64,000 bases of DNA from Lytechinus pictus (lineage: Eukaryota; Echinodermata; Echinoidea; Temnopleuroida; Toxopneustidae): the NCBI RefSeq assembly GCF_037042905.1, contig NC_087253.1, forward strand, positions 20,544,501 to 20,608,500, in the 5' to 3' direction. The first letter of the stretch is position 1, and every line of letters begins with the position of its first letter. The position numbers were made by a program, and so were the translations under genes. This document shows positions 62,452 to 64,000 of the stretch, piece after piece. The notes under the pieces are model-generated. The model saw nothing but the letters and a program-made list of their open reading frames with translations, was not told the origin of the DNA and did no database searches.

Positions 62452-62692
62452 CACACAGCAAAAAATGCGGTGTTAACCGGTGTACATAGAGGACCACACC
62501 AGTTATTTTACACCGTTGTTAAATTGACAGTGTTAGTTTAGCACCTATAGGTATTATTGCAACACCTTTGGTTGTTACATGTATACTCTTTGGTGTTATA
62601 TTCGATCTCTAGGGTGTAATTTTAACACCAGAGGATGTGGTCCTCTATTAACACCCGCTGGTGTTAGTTTTAACACCACAGTTTTTGCAGTG
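62452..62692. mobile_element. GGTGTTA keyword MITE, about 240 bp, inserted in an AT microsatellite
   Basis: The inverted ends are CACAGCAAAAAATGCGGTGT at the left and, read inverted, CACTGCAAAAACTGTGGTGT at the right, bordered by TA. GGTGTTA/TAACACC words repeat throughout in both orientations. Its ends resemble those of the GTTTAAAC elements (CACWGNAAAAA). Confidence 0.65.
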
Positions 62693-62837
62693 TATATAAA
62701 TATGTATATTTCATACATATATGCATATATATATTTTTTATGTATATACATATATATATATATACATTTATGTGTGTGAGGGTGTGTGTGTGTGTTGTGT
62801 TAAAAGAGATGGTTACCAACATTTTTTTAATTAAAAG

Positions 62838-63118
62838 ATTCATTCTCATGCACATCCAGAAACTTAATTTACTGTTTGACTTGTAATGGTTGTGGAAAAT
62901 ATTATATTGGAGAAACGGGGGCATCTTGAGAAATTGAACGACCCATCATCGTCAACATATAAGAGAAAAAATATCAAATTCTTAATGTAAGTAAGCACTT
63001 ATCAACATGAGCAAAAGGAATTAGTCCCGAGTTCCATGCGGTTCCTTTCTACAGATAATGAAAACGAACGGGAAAATACTTCATAGACATTTTCCAACCG
63101 GTTTTAAATAGACCGTGA
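62838..63118 (+). pseudogene. Decayed Penelope-like element, C-terminal GIY-YIG endonuclease region
   Basis: In one frame the translation gives NLIYCLTCNGCGKYYIGET, the hallmark of the Penelope GIY-YIG endonuclease domain. After an in-frame stop (62927-62929) it continues with recognisable downstream words, including EFHAVPFYR and KYFIDIFQPVLN, separated by further stops. No reverse transcriptase part is visible upstream, so this is a short dead 3' fragment. Confidence 0.75.
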
Positions 63119-63119
63119 T

Positions 63120-63409
63120 TGTTTTAGTATTTCTCCGAATTTTATTAGAGAATGGGTCTTTTATTATTTCAATGATTGTAAATATGTAAATAGTAACGAC
63201 AGAAGAATGATAATGAAATGTCTTAATTGTGACATTATGTTAACATAATGAGTTTAACAGTTACTACGCAACGCATCCAGTTACATAGCGTGTACATGTA
63301 TGGCGCCAGCCCAGAGCGCACTTTTTGTAAGAATTTGCTTGTTCATTTCACTTTCTGAAGATTAAAAAAACCAAGTAAAAGTGGAATATTCTTCGGCTAT
63401 TCTTCGTTT

Positions 63410-63447
<38 letters not shown>

Positions 63448-64000
63448 CATTCTTGTAACACTGGCGTCAGAAGGGGGGCTCATGGCTGGGGGCATGGACC
63501 CCAAAGTTTTCATGACTAAGAAAAATAGAAAACTATAAAGAAAACGAATGAGAGAAGGGTTTTCTGAATATTATTTCAAAATCTTTCACAAAATTTAATT
63601 TCTGTAATGAAAATGTCAAGTTTTTTTACATGAATTATCACCGATCCTCCTTTTCTTCCCCAACCATTTTTCCCCCATATTTCGCCACTGGTTTTTATTG
63701 CAATTTAGATTTCATGATACACAAAAATACGACAAACTGAGAGTAGTTATTTTATAGAATAAAAGTCAAAATTTAAATGAAATGATTGGACATGATTCAT
63801 ATCAAGTATTGTACATGTAGGATGCATCAATACGATCCATGAGGATATATTTGCGAGCAACTGCTTCACCCCAAAATACAAGACCATTAATTTAATAAAC
63901 ATAGTTATTTTTCATATATTGAGGATAAACTTTCAATGATTTTCTGCAGACTTTAATTACACATCTTGCATCTTCAAAATTACATTTTTTTTTAAACCTA
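63120..64000. other. Right edge, intergenic
   Basis: AT-rich DNA with an AT microsatellite (63415-63442) and a short G run near 63473. No gene recognised. Confidence 0.4.

Overview
The window looks like a segment of a marine deuterostome nuclear genome, most probably an echinoderm and possibly a sea urchin. It is AT-rich and intron-bearing, packed with short inverted-repeat transposons, SINE, LINE and Penelope relics, and holds tandem copies of a lineage-expanded TRIM-type RING gene. The species assignment is inference; nothing in the window fixes it.

Layout, array (1-41.2 kb). A tandem array of TRIM/RING genes, all on the minus strand, fills the left two thirds. Block A (about 9.1-18.5 kb), block B (18.5-28.3 kb) and block C (28.3-36.5 kb) each run as follows in plus coordinates: a pyrimidine microsatellite, about 3.5 kb of AT-rich degenerate repeats, the single-exon TRIM coding region (14132-15538, 23915-25378, 32368-34269), a 5'-UTR intron, a short first exon and a promoter. 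A different tail, X (1-9.1 kb), follows the exon 1/promoter of a fourth gene whose coding part lies left of the window. Its homologue X' (36.5-41.2 kb) follows the block C promoter. X carries several insertions that X' lacks, so X' supplies empty sites: a LINE fragment with a 3.0-kb inverted-repeat element inside it, and a 1.4-kb foldback element with 349-bp arms. All four promoters share a perfect palindromic NF-kB-type site (GGGAATTCCC) next to a TATA-like box, as would fit inducible immune genes.

The TRIM genes. Copy C (633 aa) has the full RING, B-box1, B-box2, coiled coil and NHL-like beta-propeller layout. Copies A (468 aa) and B (487 aa) lost most of B-box2 and the whole coiled coil and have a hydrophobic, possibly membrane-spanning, segment instead. 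A and B are almost identical from the RING half of the gene through promoter and upstream DNA (about 4 kb), but clearly diverged in the propeller half.

Layout, right flank (41.2-64 kb). I found no confidently assignable host gene here. It holds a collection of non-autonomous DNA transposons, several with exact target-site duplications (8-bp hAT-type, TA-flanked), a nested hAT-in-foldback insertion, tRNA-derived and 7SL/Alu-like SINEs, a decayed Penelope GIY-YIG fragment, microsatellites, one candidate promoter with a splice donor and one candidate membrane-anchor terminal exon. A recurrent feature is that each short inverted-repeat family is filled with copies of its own short keyword (GTTTAAAC, GGTGTTA, GCGGATAAT, GCCGAT..ATCGGC, TTGCGATTGATTGCAA, TCGTCTAAT, TGAGTA).
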